A stretch of DNA of 64,000 bases, taken from NCBI RefSeq assembly GCF_010882175.1, contig NZ_WKLH01000006.1:186861-250860 (forward strand), read 5' to 3'. The DNA is from Mangrovibacterium lignilyticum. Lineage in GTDB: Bacteria > Bacteroidota > Bacteroidia > Bacteroidales > Prolixibacteraceae. The position numbers and the translations under genes were made by a program. The notes below the pieces were generated by a model. It saw only the letters and a list, made by a program, of their open reading frames with translations. It ran no database searches and was not told the DNA's origin. This document shows positions 26,756 through 35,628 of this stretch, piece after piece (the stretch's first letter is position 1; each line of letters starts with the position of its first letter).

Positions 26756-27715
26756 ATGAAAAATCAACCTCTTCAACTTCTGGGGAAAACAATTCCAACT
26801 GGTCGAAAAACAATCATCAACCTGGAAACGGCCCGCCTACACACGCACAATAAAATAGAAGTGCCTGTGATTGTTCAACGAGGTAAAGAGCCCGGCCCGG
26901 TGCTACTTTTGCTGGGGGGAATACATGGTAACGAAATTAACGGGGTTGAAATCATTCGCGAACTCATTTCGAAAAAATACAATAAACCAACCAGCGGTAC
27001 CATCATTTGCATCCCCGCGCTCAATGTCTTCGGATTTCTGAATCAAACCCGGGAGTTTCCCGACGGTAAGGATTTGAACCGCATGTTCCCCGGAACCCAA
27101 AATGGATCAATGGCCAGTCTGTTTGCTTGGAACCTGATGAATAATATTTTACCGGCAGCAGATTATATTGTCGATTTTCATACCGGAGGAACGAATCGCT
27201 TCAACAGCTCACAAATTCGGATTAGCAAGGAACATCCGGAACTGTTCGAACTGGCAAACATTTTCAAACCACGTTTCATTGTTCTGGCTCCAGATCGGGA
27301 AAAATCTTTTCGTCAAGCCGCGACCAAACTAGGCAAAAAAATTCTGTTGTTTGAAGGAGGCAAATCATTAGACATCCACAACCGCATTACCCAACGGGGA
27401 GTAAATGGTGTTTTGCGATTGATGGATCATTTGGGCATGCGCGACTACAGCGAGGAAATCGCCGAGATGCCTAAGATTGATCCAATATTTATTCGAGAAT
27501 CAACATGGATCAGAGCTCGCCATGGAGGAATGTTCCGCTTTCAGGTGAAAGATGGCGCCAAAGTGGAAAAAGGAGATATCATTGGAAGTATATCTGACCC
27601 TTACGGCGAATTCGAAAGGGCTGTCAAAATACCAGAAAGCGGATACATCATCGGCCTTAATCACGCCCCGATCGTATACCAGGGCGACGCCCTCATACAC
27701 TTGGGAAAAGTCTGA
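26756..27715 (+). CDS. Succinylglutamate desuccinylase/aspartoacylase-family zinc hydrolase
   Basis: 319 aa from ATG 26756; an in-frame ATG at 26687, inside rimK, is an artefact. The zinc site of the M14-like fold is visible: GGIHGNEINGVEI supplies His and Glu, then DLNRMFPG and VDFHTGG. The C-terminal 70 residues look like a small beta barrel (RHGGMFRFQVKDGAKVEKGD). The gene starts 4 bp after rimK. The family removes acyl groups from amino acids, so here it may act on glutamylated or acylated RimK products. The substrate is unknown. Confidence 0.88.
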   Translation: MKNQPLQLLGKTIPTGRKTIINLETARLHTHNKIEVPVIVQRGKEPGPVLLLLGGIHGNEINGVEIIRELISKKYNKPTSGTIICIPALNVFGFLNQTREFPDGKDLNRMFPGTQNGSMASLFAWNLMNNILPAADYIVDFHTGGTNRFNSSQIRISKEHPELFELANIFKPRFIVLAPDREKSFRQAATKLGKKILLFEGGKSLDIHNRITQRGVNGVLRLMDHLGMRDYSEEIAEMPKIDPIFIRESTWIRARHGGMFRFQVKDGAKVEKGDIIGSISDPYGEFERAVKIPESGYIIGLNHAPIVYQGDALIHLGKV

Positions 27716-27772
27716 TCAACCGGGCCCAACTGAGAGGTTAATCCGGGTCATAGATTACCAAATCATTAGAAA

Positions 27773-28219
27773 TTAGTTCTCGGAATAATAGCGCTTAAAA
27801 AGGCTGCCAACGCCGTCGTAATTATTATCGGCAATGCTCAGCATTCCATTCTCGCCGGGATGAATAATCCCCTCCAGCACAACGGCTTGCAAAGCAAACG
27901 CAGGCGATAATTGAAGGTAATTCTCCAACTCGCCGGAGTAAATTGAGTTCTCACTGGATATCTGAAAAGTTCCAACAGACAGCTGCGTTCCGTTTTCAGA
28001 AATAGCATAAAATCCATCGCGATTCAGCAAAAGAACGATTATCCTTCCGGAGCTTTCTGCCGTTTCATGAATATTGTTCGCTATACCGCCATCGGTTTGT
28101 ACCCAAGTCCATTGTCCATAGAAATTATTGTCTTCTGATAGTTCATCCCGTTCAGGACCTGCACAAGCAAAAAAGAGCAAGCCTACCAGCAAGGTATAAC
28201 TACAAAATAGTGGTTTCAT
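27773..28219 (-). CDS. Small hypothetical lipoprotein
   Basis: 148 aa. Signal segment with lipobox-like FFACAG gives Cys19, followed by GPERDELSED. The mature part has the pattern YGQWTWVQTDGG...GRIIVLLLNRDGFYAISENG, reminiscent of lipocalin-like or META-type small beta barrels that open with 'G.W.W'. No enzyme motif. It sits alone between the convergent deacylase gene and the MacB-like permease 70 bp upstream, perhaps in one transcript with it. Function unknown. Confidence 0.75.
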   Translation of the reverse strand: MKPLFCSYTLLVGLLFFACAGPERDELSEDNNFYGQWTWVQTDGGIANNIHETAESSGRIIVLLLNRDGFYAISENGTQLSVGTFQISSENSIYSGELENYLQLSPAFALQAVVLEGIIHPGENGMLSIADNNYDGVGSLFKRYYSEN

Positions 28220-28289
28220 CGGTTACGTTTCCAGAAAGATGAGCAAATAGCAATTCGGTTGCGTGGCGGGAAAAAGAAATCCAACAGTC

Positions 28290-29543
28290 TTATCCGGCAT
28301 TAATGGCAACAACAGGATCAAGACGGGAAGCGATCCAGGCCGGGACGTAACCGGCAATCAACCCGATAAAACCGGACACAAGCAGTCCCATTCCAATATT
28401 TTTCAAACTTAACACCAAGTGCATTTCCGACACCGAACTAACCAGCTCAGAGCCGACAAAAACCAAAACTAAACCAATCAATCCGCCGATTAGCGATAAG
28501 ATAACAGCTTCGAAAATAAACTGAAGAAGGATAAAATACCGTTTAGCACCAAGCGATTTTTGGATACCGATAATTCGCGTTCGTTCTTTTACCGACACAA
28601 ACATGATGTTCGCAATCCCGAATCCACCCACCAGAATACTAAACCCGCCGATCACCGTCCCGGCAATATTGAATACAAGAAAAAAAGCGTCAAAACGAGT
28701 GGAAATAACACTCACCTCGTTAATGGCAAAATCACTCTCCTCCATCGGGCGCAATTGGTGCAAGCTTCTCAGAATCCCTTCCAACTCTGAAACAAACAAA
28801 TCATTGTCGACATCATCTTTGGCTTTCACATTGATCGTCTGTCCCATCTCCCGATTCCTGAAATCAACCATCGATGAAGCCAGGTTTGTTGAGACATGGA
28901 GTCGTTTGTCCATACTCGTTCCAAACATGTCTGTCCCCTTTCGGGCATAGGTCCCAACAATTAAAACCCGACGCCCCTTCACTTTTATTGACTTCCCAAC
29001 CGGGTCAACGCCTTCAAACAACTTATCGGCCAGCTCTGCTCCGATAACTGCCATGGGAGCCCCGCTATCCATTTCCGACTGCGTAAAATAGCGCCCCCCA
29101 TTGATATCCAGATTCCACAGATTAACCAAATCGTAGGTACTGGCCATAATTTCAGCATTTTCTGCCGATGAACTTCCAAATTGAATAGTCGTATTAAAAA
29201 CAACAAAAAAAGTAGCGAGTTCGGTGGATGAGGAACGTCTCAAAATTTCATCAGCATCTTCTTCCTTGGGGATTGGACGATTCAGATATTTCCACCACGG
29301 ATATTCGGTTTCACCTTCGGGTGGCGTCCATGGCCATTTCTGTACATAAACCATGTTCGATCCAAGCGAATTCAAACTTTCACGCATGTATTTTTCCAAC
29401 GAATCAATAACCGTAAAAACCGAGATAATAGCAAAAATACCGATGGTTATCCCCAATAGCGACAAGATTGTCCGCAGCTTATTACCACGCAACGCGTTTA
29501 TTGAGAGCGAAAAACTTTCGATGATAAGTCGTAAAAGGATCAT
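28290..29543 (-). CDS. MacB-like ABC transporter permease (FtsX family)
   Basis: 417 aa. The N-terminus INALRGNKLRTILSLLGITIGIF is the hallmark of the MacB periplasmic-core permeases, followed by a periplasmic domain of about 230 residues and three C-terminal helices (FGIANIMFVSVKERTRIIGIQKSLGA). It should pair with an ATPase and a membrane-fusion partner, but neither is adjacent. Possible cargo: peptides, antibiotics or lipoproteins. A small lipoprotein gene follows 70 bp downstream. Confidence 0.88.
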   Translation of the reverse strand: MILLRLIIESFSLSINALRGNKLRTILSLLGITIGIFAIISVFTVIDSLEKYMRESLNSLGSNMVYVQKWPWTPPEGETEYPWWKYLNRPIPKEEDADEILRRSSSTELATFFVVFNTTIQFGSSSAENAEIMASTYDLVNLWNLDINGGRYFTQSEMDSGAPMAVIGAELADKLFEGVDPVGKSIKVKGRRVLIVGTYARKGTDMFGTSMDKRLHVSTNLASSMVDFRNREMGQTINVKAKDDVDNDLFVSELEGILRSLHQLRPMEESDFAINEVSVISTRFDAFFLVFNIAGTVIGGFSILVGGFGIANIMFVSVKERTRIIGIQKSLGAKRYFILLQFIFEAVILSLIGGLIGLVLVFVGSELVSSVSEMHLVLSLKNIGMGLLVSGFIGLIAGYVPAWIASRLDPVVAINAG

Positions 29544-29727
29544 CAGCTTGGATTTTTTGTAAAGTTAAAAGAATTCAAAAACTCCTTGCTGCTCCTTCGT
29601 GTTTCTATTTCATTTATTTTTAATCTGATCGACTTTTCAGCTTTCCAGACCGAAAAATTCTTCCTATTTTCAACGCAAAATTTTTGTTTTCCACAAAGAT
29701 TATCTCCATTTAATTATTTGAAATTAC

Positions 29728-29735
29728 TATCTTTG
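29728..29735 (+). promoter_or_regulatory. -7 promoter box of purH
   Basis: TATCTTTG, an exact TAnnTTTG match, ends 24 nt before the purH ATG in the gap shared with the divergent MacB-like gene. The upstream sequence is AT-rich, without a clear -33 TTTG at the right spacing. Confidence 0.55.
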
Positions 29736-29759
29736 CATCGCATTTTTAACAAACTGTAA

Positions 29760-31349
29760 ATGAAGGATTTAAAAAAGATAAAATCAGCCCTGATTTCCGT
29801 TTATCATAAGGATAGACTCGATGTCATTGTAAAAAAATTAGATGAACTCGGTGTACAACTTTACTCAACCGGAGGTACACAATCATTTATCGAAAGTTTA
29901 AATGTGCCTGTTACCGCAGTTGAAGACCTGACAGGTTATCCCTCAATTCTGGGAGGCCGTGTGAAGACCCTTCACCCGAAAGTATTTGGCGGAATCCTGA
30001 ACCGTCGTGACAACAGCGGCGACCAGGAACAGATTGCACAATATGAGATACCTGAGATTGATCTGGTTATTGTAGACCTTTATCCTTTTGAAGAAACAGT
30101 TGCATCAGGTGCTTCTGAAGAAGATATTATAGAAAAAATAGATATTGGCGGTATTGCTCTGATTCGTGGAACAGCCAAAAACTTCAACGATGTTATCATC
30201 GTTTCATCACGCGATCAGTACGAAGAATTCATTGAATTACTGAATGCGCAAAATGGCGAAAGCACCCTGGAAGACCGAAAAGCATTTGCCCGCAAAGCAT
30301 TTGCAACTTCGTCACACTACGACTCAGCCATTTTCAATTATTTCAACAACGGCATCACCGATACCAACCGGGTTAGCCTGAACGACGGCAAAGTATTGCG
30401 TTACGGCGAAAACCCGGACCAATCGGCAACGTTCTACAAGTTCGACAATGCAGACTCAAAAGTAACTTTAGCGAACGCGGAAGTTCTGCAGGGCAAAGAA
30501 TTGTCGTACAACAACCTGCTGGACGCTGACGCAGCCTGGAAATCAGCTTCGGATGCTTACCACGCCGTTAGTCATATCGAAAATAAAGTAGCCGTTTCTG
30601 TTATCAAGCACCTTAACCCTTGTGGGCTGGCTGTTACCGACAACATTTTGAAATCACTGGATCTGGCATGGGAAGGTGACCCAATCAGCGCATTCGGTTC
30701 AATCATTTGCTTTACCGAAACAGTGACTGCAGAAGTCGCACAATGGTTTGGTAAGAAATTCGTTGAAATCATCATTGCCCCGGCTTTCACTCCGGAAGCA
30801 CTCGAAGTTTTCGGGAAAAAGAAAAACCTGCGTTTGTTGGTTACGCCAATCAAAGCAGAAAAAACCGGTGAAAAACTCTACCGCTCAATCAGCGGAGGGA
30901 TGCTGGTTCAGGACGAAGATGAAGGCATGGACACCGACTTCAAAAATGTTACAAAAATTCAATTCGACAACAATAAAATGAATTTGGCCAAGTTTGGTAT
31001 TACAGCTTGCAAGCACTTAAAGAGTAATGCGATAGCCTTGGTTAATGAAAACAGCGACGGTTCCTTCTGGCTGACAGGCGCAGGAATGGGACAACCCAAC
31101 CGACTTGATAGCCTTCGCCAACTGACGATTCCTCGTTTCAACACGAAAAAAGGAGTTAAAATTGAAGAATCCGTCCTAATATCAGATGCATTTTTCCCAT
31201 TCCGCGACAGCATTGAAGCGGCCAATGAATTTGGGGTAAAATTTGTCGTTGAACCCGGTGGCAGTATTCGCGACGAGGAAGTGATTGAGGCTTGCGATGA
31301 GTTTGGTATCGCCATGCTGTTTACCGGACGCCGTCACTTTAAACATTAA
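29760..31349 (+). CDS. purH: Bifunctional AICAR formyltransferase/IMP cyclohydrolase
   Basis: 529 aa. The N-terminal IMP cyclohydrolase domain has the MGS-like fold (ALISVYHKDRLD, YSTGGT, GRVKTLHPKVFGGIL). The C-terminal formyltransferase domain has the catalytic KHLNPCG (Lys-His pair) and ends VEPGGSIRDEEVIEACDEFGIAMLFTGRRHFKH, typical of the family (the last segment is split here for reading). It carries out the last two steps of IMP synthesis. mreB follows after 49 bp; whether it shares the transcript is open. Confidence 0.95.
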   Translation: MKDLKKIKSALISVYHKDRLDVIVKKLDELGVQLYSTGGTQSFIESLNVPVTAVEDLTGYPSILGGRVKTLHPKVFGGILNRRDNSGDQEQIAQYEIPEIDLVIVDLYPFEETVASGASEEDIIEKIDIGGIALIRGTAKNFNDVIIVSSRDQYEEFIELLNAQNGESTLEDRKAFARKAFATSSHYDSAIFNYFNNGITDTNRVSLNDGKVLRYGENPDQSATFYKFDNADSKVTLANAEVLQGKELSYNNLLDADAAWKSASDAYHAVSHIENKVAVSVIKHLNPCGLAVTDNILKSLDLAWEGDPISAFGSIICFTETVTAEVAQWFGKKFVEIIIAPAFTPEALEVFGKKKNLRLLVTPIKAEKTGEKLYRSISGGMLVQDEDEGMDTDFKNVTKIQFDNNKMNLAKFGITACKHLKSNAIALVNENSDGSFWLTGAGMGQPNRLDSLRQLTIPRFNTKKGVKIEESVLISDAFFPFRDSIEAANEFGVKFVVEPGGSIRDEEVIEACDEFGIAMLFTGRRHFKH

Positions 31350-31398
31350 TTTTAAAATCAGCCGGTTCATAAACCGTTGACATTAGGAGACTAAAAAC

Positions 31399-32421
31399 AT
31401 GGGATTGTTTTCTTTCTTAACCCAAGAGATTGCGATTGACTTGGGAACAGCCAATACCATCATCATACAAAACGACAAAATTGTTTTAGACGAACCATCA
31501 GTCGTTACCATCGACATGAAAACGGAAAAGCTTTTCGCCATTGGTGAAAAAGCCCGTCAAATGGAAGGACGAACACCGCCCAACCTAAAAACAATTCGCC
31601 CGCTAAGGGATGGTGTGATTGCAGACTTTAACGCTGCCGAGCAAATGATTCGGGGAATGATTAAAATGATCAACCCCAAATCGCGCCTGTTCACACCATC
31701 ATTGAAAATGGTCGTGTGTATCCCCTCAGGATCTACCGAGGTGGAAATCCGTGCGGTTCGTGACTCTTCGGAACATGCCGGTGGTCGCGAAGTTTACATG
31801 ATCTACGAGCCAATGGCGGCAGCAATCGGTATTGGTCTAGATGTGGAAGCTCCCGAAGGAAATATGATTGTTGATATCGGTGGTGGTACAACGGAAATTG
31901 CGGTAATCTCTCTGGGAGGTATTGTAACCAACAAATCGATCCGTATTGCCGGTGATGACTTAACAGCCGACATTATGGAGTACATGCGCCACCAGCACAA
32001 CATCAAAGTTGGTGAACGTACGGCTGAAGATATCAAAATCAATGTTGGTTCTGCCTTGTCACAGCTTGAAACTCCCCCAAATGATTACATTGTTCAGGGG
32101 CCAAACCAAATGACGGCTTTGCCAATTGAGGTGCCGGTATCTTACCAGGAAATTTCTCATTGTCTCGAAAAATCAATCTCAAAAATTGAAACAGCGATTT
32201 TGAGTGCCCTGGAGTTGACGCCTCCTGAATTATATTCCGACATCGTAACCAAAGGTATTTATCTGGCCGGCGGTGGCGCTTTGCTTCGTGGACTGGACAA
32301 ACGCTTGTCTGAAAAAATTAATATTCCCTTCCACGTTGCCGAAGATCCTTTACGTGCGGTCGCCCGCGGAACTGGTATTGCACTTAAAAACGTTGATAAA
32401 TTCTCTTTCCTGATCCGGTAA
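31399..32421 (+). CDS. mreB: Rod-shape-determining protein MreB
   Basis: 340 aa actin homologue. Phosphate-1 motif is AIDLGTANT near the N-terminus; phosphate-2 is IVDIGGGTTEIAVIS; the adenosine motif is GIYLAGGGALLRGLD. It polymerises under the inner membrane and positions the elongation machinery. It opens the set mreB-mreC-mreD-mrdA-rodA, with gaps or overlaps of 33, -8, 5 and -1 bp, so this is one operon. Confidence 0.96.
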   Translation: MGLFSFLTQEIAIDLGTANTIIIQNDKIVLDEPSVVTIDMKTEKLFAIGEKARQMEGRTPPNLKTIRPLRDGVIADFNAAEQMIRGMIKMINPKSRLFTPSLKMVVCIPSGSTEVEIRAVRDSSEHAGGREVYMIYEPMAAAIGIGLDVEAPEGNMIVDIGGGTTEIAVISLGGIVTNKSIRIAGDDLTADIMEYMRHQHNIKVGERTAEDIKINVGSALSQLETPPNDYIVQGPNQMTALPIEVPVSYQEISHCLEKSISKIETAILSALELTPPELYSDIVTKGIYLAGGGALLRGLDKRLSEKINIPFHVAEDPLRAVARGTGIALKNVDKFSFLIR

Positions 32422-32454
32422 TGCCTGAACAGGAAAGAGCAAACTTTCCGGTGA

Positions 32455-33297
32455 ATGAGGAGTTTGTTACGCTTTCTGGCGCGAAATTATTTCTTTCTGT
32501 TGTTCCTGTTGCTCGAAGCAGTCAGTATTAGTCTGACTGTGAATTATAATAACTTTCAACGAGTTAAATTTTTCAATTCAAGCAACAGCTTTACAGCATC
32601 TATCTATGAGCAATTTAATGCGATAACAAGCTTCTTTTCGCTGCAACAAACCAATGCAGAACTGGCAGAAGAGAACTCGCGCCTTCGCACACAATTGGAG
32701 CATTACAAGCAAACCTTTCTTCCGAACGACTCGATTGCACCTGTCGCAGAAACCGCTGATACGACCTTGAGTCAGTATGATTTCATCCCTGCCAAGGTCG
32801 TCAATAATTCGTTCACCAAACAGTACAATTATATTACCATCAATAAAGGCAGCAATGATGGGATAAAAATTGACATGGGAATTATTGGCCCGGGCGGAGT
32901 CGTTGGGATTGTCACCAGCGTATCGAAGCATTATTCCACCGGACCAACTATTCTGAACAAGCGTTGGTCGGTTTCGGCCAAAATACAACACTCCAATTAT
33001 TTTGGCACACTTGCCTGGAACGGCTTGGATCCGAAATATGCCCGTTTAAATGAGATTCCATTTCATGTTAAAATGGAAATTGGTGATACGATTGTAACCA
33101 GTGGTTACTCGGATGTATTTCCTGAAGGCATTCCAATTGGCGTAATTGAAGAATTTGATCATGCCAGTGGCCGCAACTTTTTCGACATATCAGTTAAATT
33201 GCTCACAAATTTTGCCAACTTGAGCTACGTTGAAATTGCCAAGAATAACCACCTGGAAGAATTAATCGATTTACAGAAGTTGAATACATATGAATAG
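32455..33297 (+). CDS. mreC: Rod-shape-determining protein MreC
   Basis: 280 aa: one N-terminal membrane helix (FFLLFLLLEAVSISL), a coiled coil (about 60-90, QQTNAELAEENSRLRTQ), then the periplasmic double beta barrel with NYITINKGSNDGI and GPGGVVGIVTSVS. It links MreB/MreD to the penicillin-binding protein. Its end overlaps the mreD start by 8 bp. Confidence 0.93.
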   Translation: MRSLLRFLARNYFFLLFLLLEAVSISLTVNYNNFQRVKFFNSSNSFTASIYEQFNAITSFFSLQQTNAELAEENSRLRTQLEHYKQTFLPNDSIAPVAETADTTLSQYDFIPAKVVNNSFTKQYNYITINKGSNDGIKIDMGIIGPGGVVGIVTSVSKHYSTGPTILNKRWSVSAKIQHSNYFGTLAWNGLDPKYARLNEIPFHVKMEIGDTIVTSGYSDVFPEGIPIGVIEEFDHASGRNFFDISVKLLTNFANLSYVEIAKNNHLEELIDLQKLNTYE

Positions 33298-33796
33298 CGG
33301 AATATTAAAATATGTTACGTCCTGGGTAATCCTGGTGCTGATTCAGGTTCTGCTGCTTAACCACATTCAGATTAGTGGTTTAATCAATCCGTATTTGTAC
33401 ATCTTATTTATTCTTACGCTGCCTTTCAGCATTCCAAATTACCTGTTATTAATTCTCGGGTTCTTATTGGGATTAAACATCGATATTTTCTCCAACACAC
33501 TTGGCATTCATGCGTCGGCCACGACATTTCTGGCATTCATCCGTCCGTACGTAATCAACTTGATTTCCTCACGCGACGTATTGGAACTCAATCAAACACC
33601 CCGGATTTCGGAGTTAGGTTTTTCGTGGTTCTTCCGCTATACAGCCATTATGGTTTTAGCTCACCATTTCTTCCTGTTTTACATTGAAGTCTTTTCCTTC
33701 AATGGATTTCTGTACACGCTTTTGCGCACACTCTTCAGTTCGGCCCTAACGATTGTACTGATCATCATTAGTCAATACATGACCTCAAAAGATTAG
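33290..33796 (+). CDS. mreD: Rod-shape-determining protein MreD
   Basis: 168 aa with five or six membrane helices (WVILVLIQVLLLNHI, YLYILFILTLPFSIP, LLLILGFLLGLNIDIF and others); no other domain. Identified by topology, length and its exact place between mreC (8-bp overlap) and mrdA (5-bp gap). NHIQISGLINPYLYI is a typical Bacteroidota MreD start. Confidence 0.88.
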   Translation: MNSGILKYVTSWVILVLIQVLLLNHIQISGLINPYLYILFILTLPFSIPNYLLLILGFLLGLNIDIFSNTLGIHASATTFLAFIRPYVINLISSRDVLELNQTPRISELGFSWFFRYTAIMVLAHHFFLFYIEVFSFNGFLYTLLRTLFSSALTIVLIIISQYMTSKD

Positions 33797-33801
33797 CTGC
33801 C

Positions 33802-35628
33802 GTGGACAAATACGCAAAACGAAAATTTATTCTGGGCGCCATCTTCGTATTCATTGCGATTGTATTCATCATTCGGCTCTTTACGATCCAAGTCATAGAC
33901 AGCTCTTACAAACAATACGCGACAAAGAATGTCCTCCGCAAGGTGATCAACTACCCGGCCCGGGGGTTAATCTACGACCGCAACGGTGAGTTATTGGTAT
34001 ATAACAAAGCTGCATACGATTTACTGGTTACGCCCCGAGAAGTCTCCACCTTCGATACGACCCAGTTGTGTTCAATTTTAAAAATTGAACAGGCTGATTT
34101 AATGGCTGAATTAAAAAAAGCCAAAAAATATTCGCGCTACAAGCCATCGGTTATTGTCAAGCAGTTGTCGACCGAGATGTATGCCATGCTGCAGGAAAAG
34201 CTGTACAAGTACCCCGGCTTTTTCGTTCAAACGCGAACCTTGCGCGAATATGCACATCCTATTGCCTCGCATATGTTGGGCTATGTCGGGGAGGTCAATC
34301 AATCGCAAATCAACAAAGATTCTTACTATTCACAAGGCGACTACATTGGCGTAACCGGCATTGAACGAACCTACGAAAAAGAACTCCGTGGTCATAAAGG
34401 GGTTAACTACTTTTTAGTGGATGTTCATAACCGCCTCAAAGGAACCTACAACGACGAAAAGAACGATTCTGCAGCCGTGCTGGGTAATAACCTCACAACC
34501 ACGATTGACTCCAAACTACAGAGCTATTGCGAATTACTGATGAAGAACAAGCGTGGAGCTGTTGTCGCCATTGAACCAAAAACCGGAGAGATTCTTTGTT
34601 TTTACAGTGGCCCCGACTACAATGCAAACTTATTGGTTGGTCGCGAACGAAGCAAAAATTACCAGCTTCTGCTTAACGACACCCTAAAGCCACTGACCAA
34701 CCGGGCCATATCGGCTGCTTACTCACCCGGTTCAACCTTTAAAACATTAAATGCTCTGATTGCTCTGGAGGAAGGAACGATCACCGAAAACACAGCAGTG
34801 TCCTGCTTCGGAAAGGCCTCTTCACCTATTCGCTGTACACACAACCACGAAACACCGATTACGCTGGTTGGGGGAATTCGCGAATCCTGCAACCCGTTCT
34901 TCTGGAATACTTTCAAAACAATCATCAATAAATATCCGACTTCGGAAGAAGGCTACAAAAAATGGCGCGAGCATATCCTCAGCTTTGGATTGGGCCAAAC
35001 CCTGGGAACCGAATTTTACGGGGAGTCAAAAGGAAATATTCCTGAAGCATCCTATTACGACCGGTATTTTGGCAAAAGAAGATGGAATGCACTCACGGTT
35101 CGCTCCTTGTCAATCGGGCAGGGGGAAATCATTGTAACCCCTTTGCAAATGGCAAACATGGCAGCGGTAATTGCCAACCGGGGCTATTACATCGATCCGC
35201 ACATTGTGAAAGCCATTGAAGATCCGGACCAAAGCTCCAGAAAACTCTCTTTCGAAAAGAAAGTAAGTATGATACATCCCGAACATTTCACCAAAGTAAT
35301 CGAAGGGATGCAGGAAGTGGTAGACCAAACAAATACACGATATACAGCACATGTCGAAGGAATCGATATCTGCGGAAAAACCGGAACCATCCAGAACAGT
35401 CATGGCTCCGACCACTCCGCGTTTATTGCCTTTGCGCCCAAAGATGATCCTCAAATAGCGATCGCCGCCTATGTTGAAAACGGTGTATGGGGAGCCCGAT
35501 ATGCAGCTCCCATCGCCAGCTTGATGATTGAAATGTATTTGAACGATTCCATCACTGCTCCAAACCGAAAAGCCTTGGAGAAAAAAATGATCGAAGCAAA
35601 CCTGTTAAACCCCAATCAACCCAAATAA
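33802..35628 (+). CDS. mrdA: Penicillin-binding protein 2
   Basis: 608 aa with a GTG start at 33802. One N-terminal membrane helix (FILGAIFVFIAIVFII), a pedestal/dimerisation domain with PARGLIYDRNGELL, and a transpeptidase domain with the serine motif SPGSTFK, SCN in RESCNPFFW, and KTG in CGKTGTIQ. It crosslinks peptidoglycan during cell elongation, with RodA as glycosyltransferase. Its TAA shares one base with the rodA ATG, indicating coupling. Confidence 0.95.
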   Translation: MDKYAKRKFILGAIFVFIAIVFIIRLFTIQVIDSSYKQYATKNVLRKVINYPARGLIYDRNGELLVYNKAAYDLLVTPREVSTFDTTQLCSILKIEQADLMAELKKAKKYSRYKPSVIVKQLSTEMYAMLQEKLYKYPGFFVQTRTLREYAHPIASHMLGYVGEVNQSQINKDSYYSQGDYIGVTGIERTYEKELRGHKGVNYFLVDVHNRLKGTYNDEKNDSAAVLGNNLTTTIDSKLQSYCELLMKNKRGAVVAIEPKTGEILCFYSGPDYNANLLVGRERSKNYQLLLNDTLKPLTNRAISAAYSPGSTFKTLNALIALEEGTITENTAVSCFGKASSPIRCTHNHETPITLVGGIRESCNPFFWNTFKTIINKYPTSEEGYKKWREHILSFGLGQTLGTEFYGESKGNIPEASYYDRYFGKRRWNALTVRSLSIGQGEIIVTPLQMANMAAVIANRGYYIDPHIVKAIEDPDQSSRKLSFEKKVSMIHPEHFTKVIEGMQEVVDQTNTRYTAHVEGIDICGKTGTIQNSHGSDHSAFIAFAPKDDPQIAIAAYVENGVWGARYAAPIASLMIEMYLNDSITAPNRKALEKKMIEANLLNPNQPK

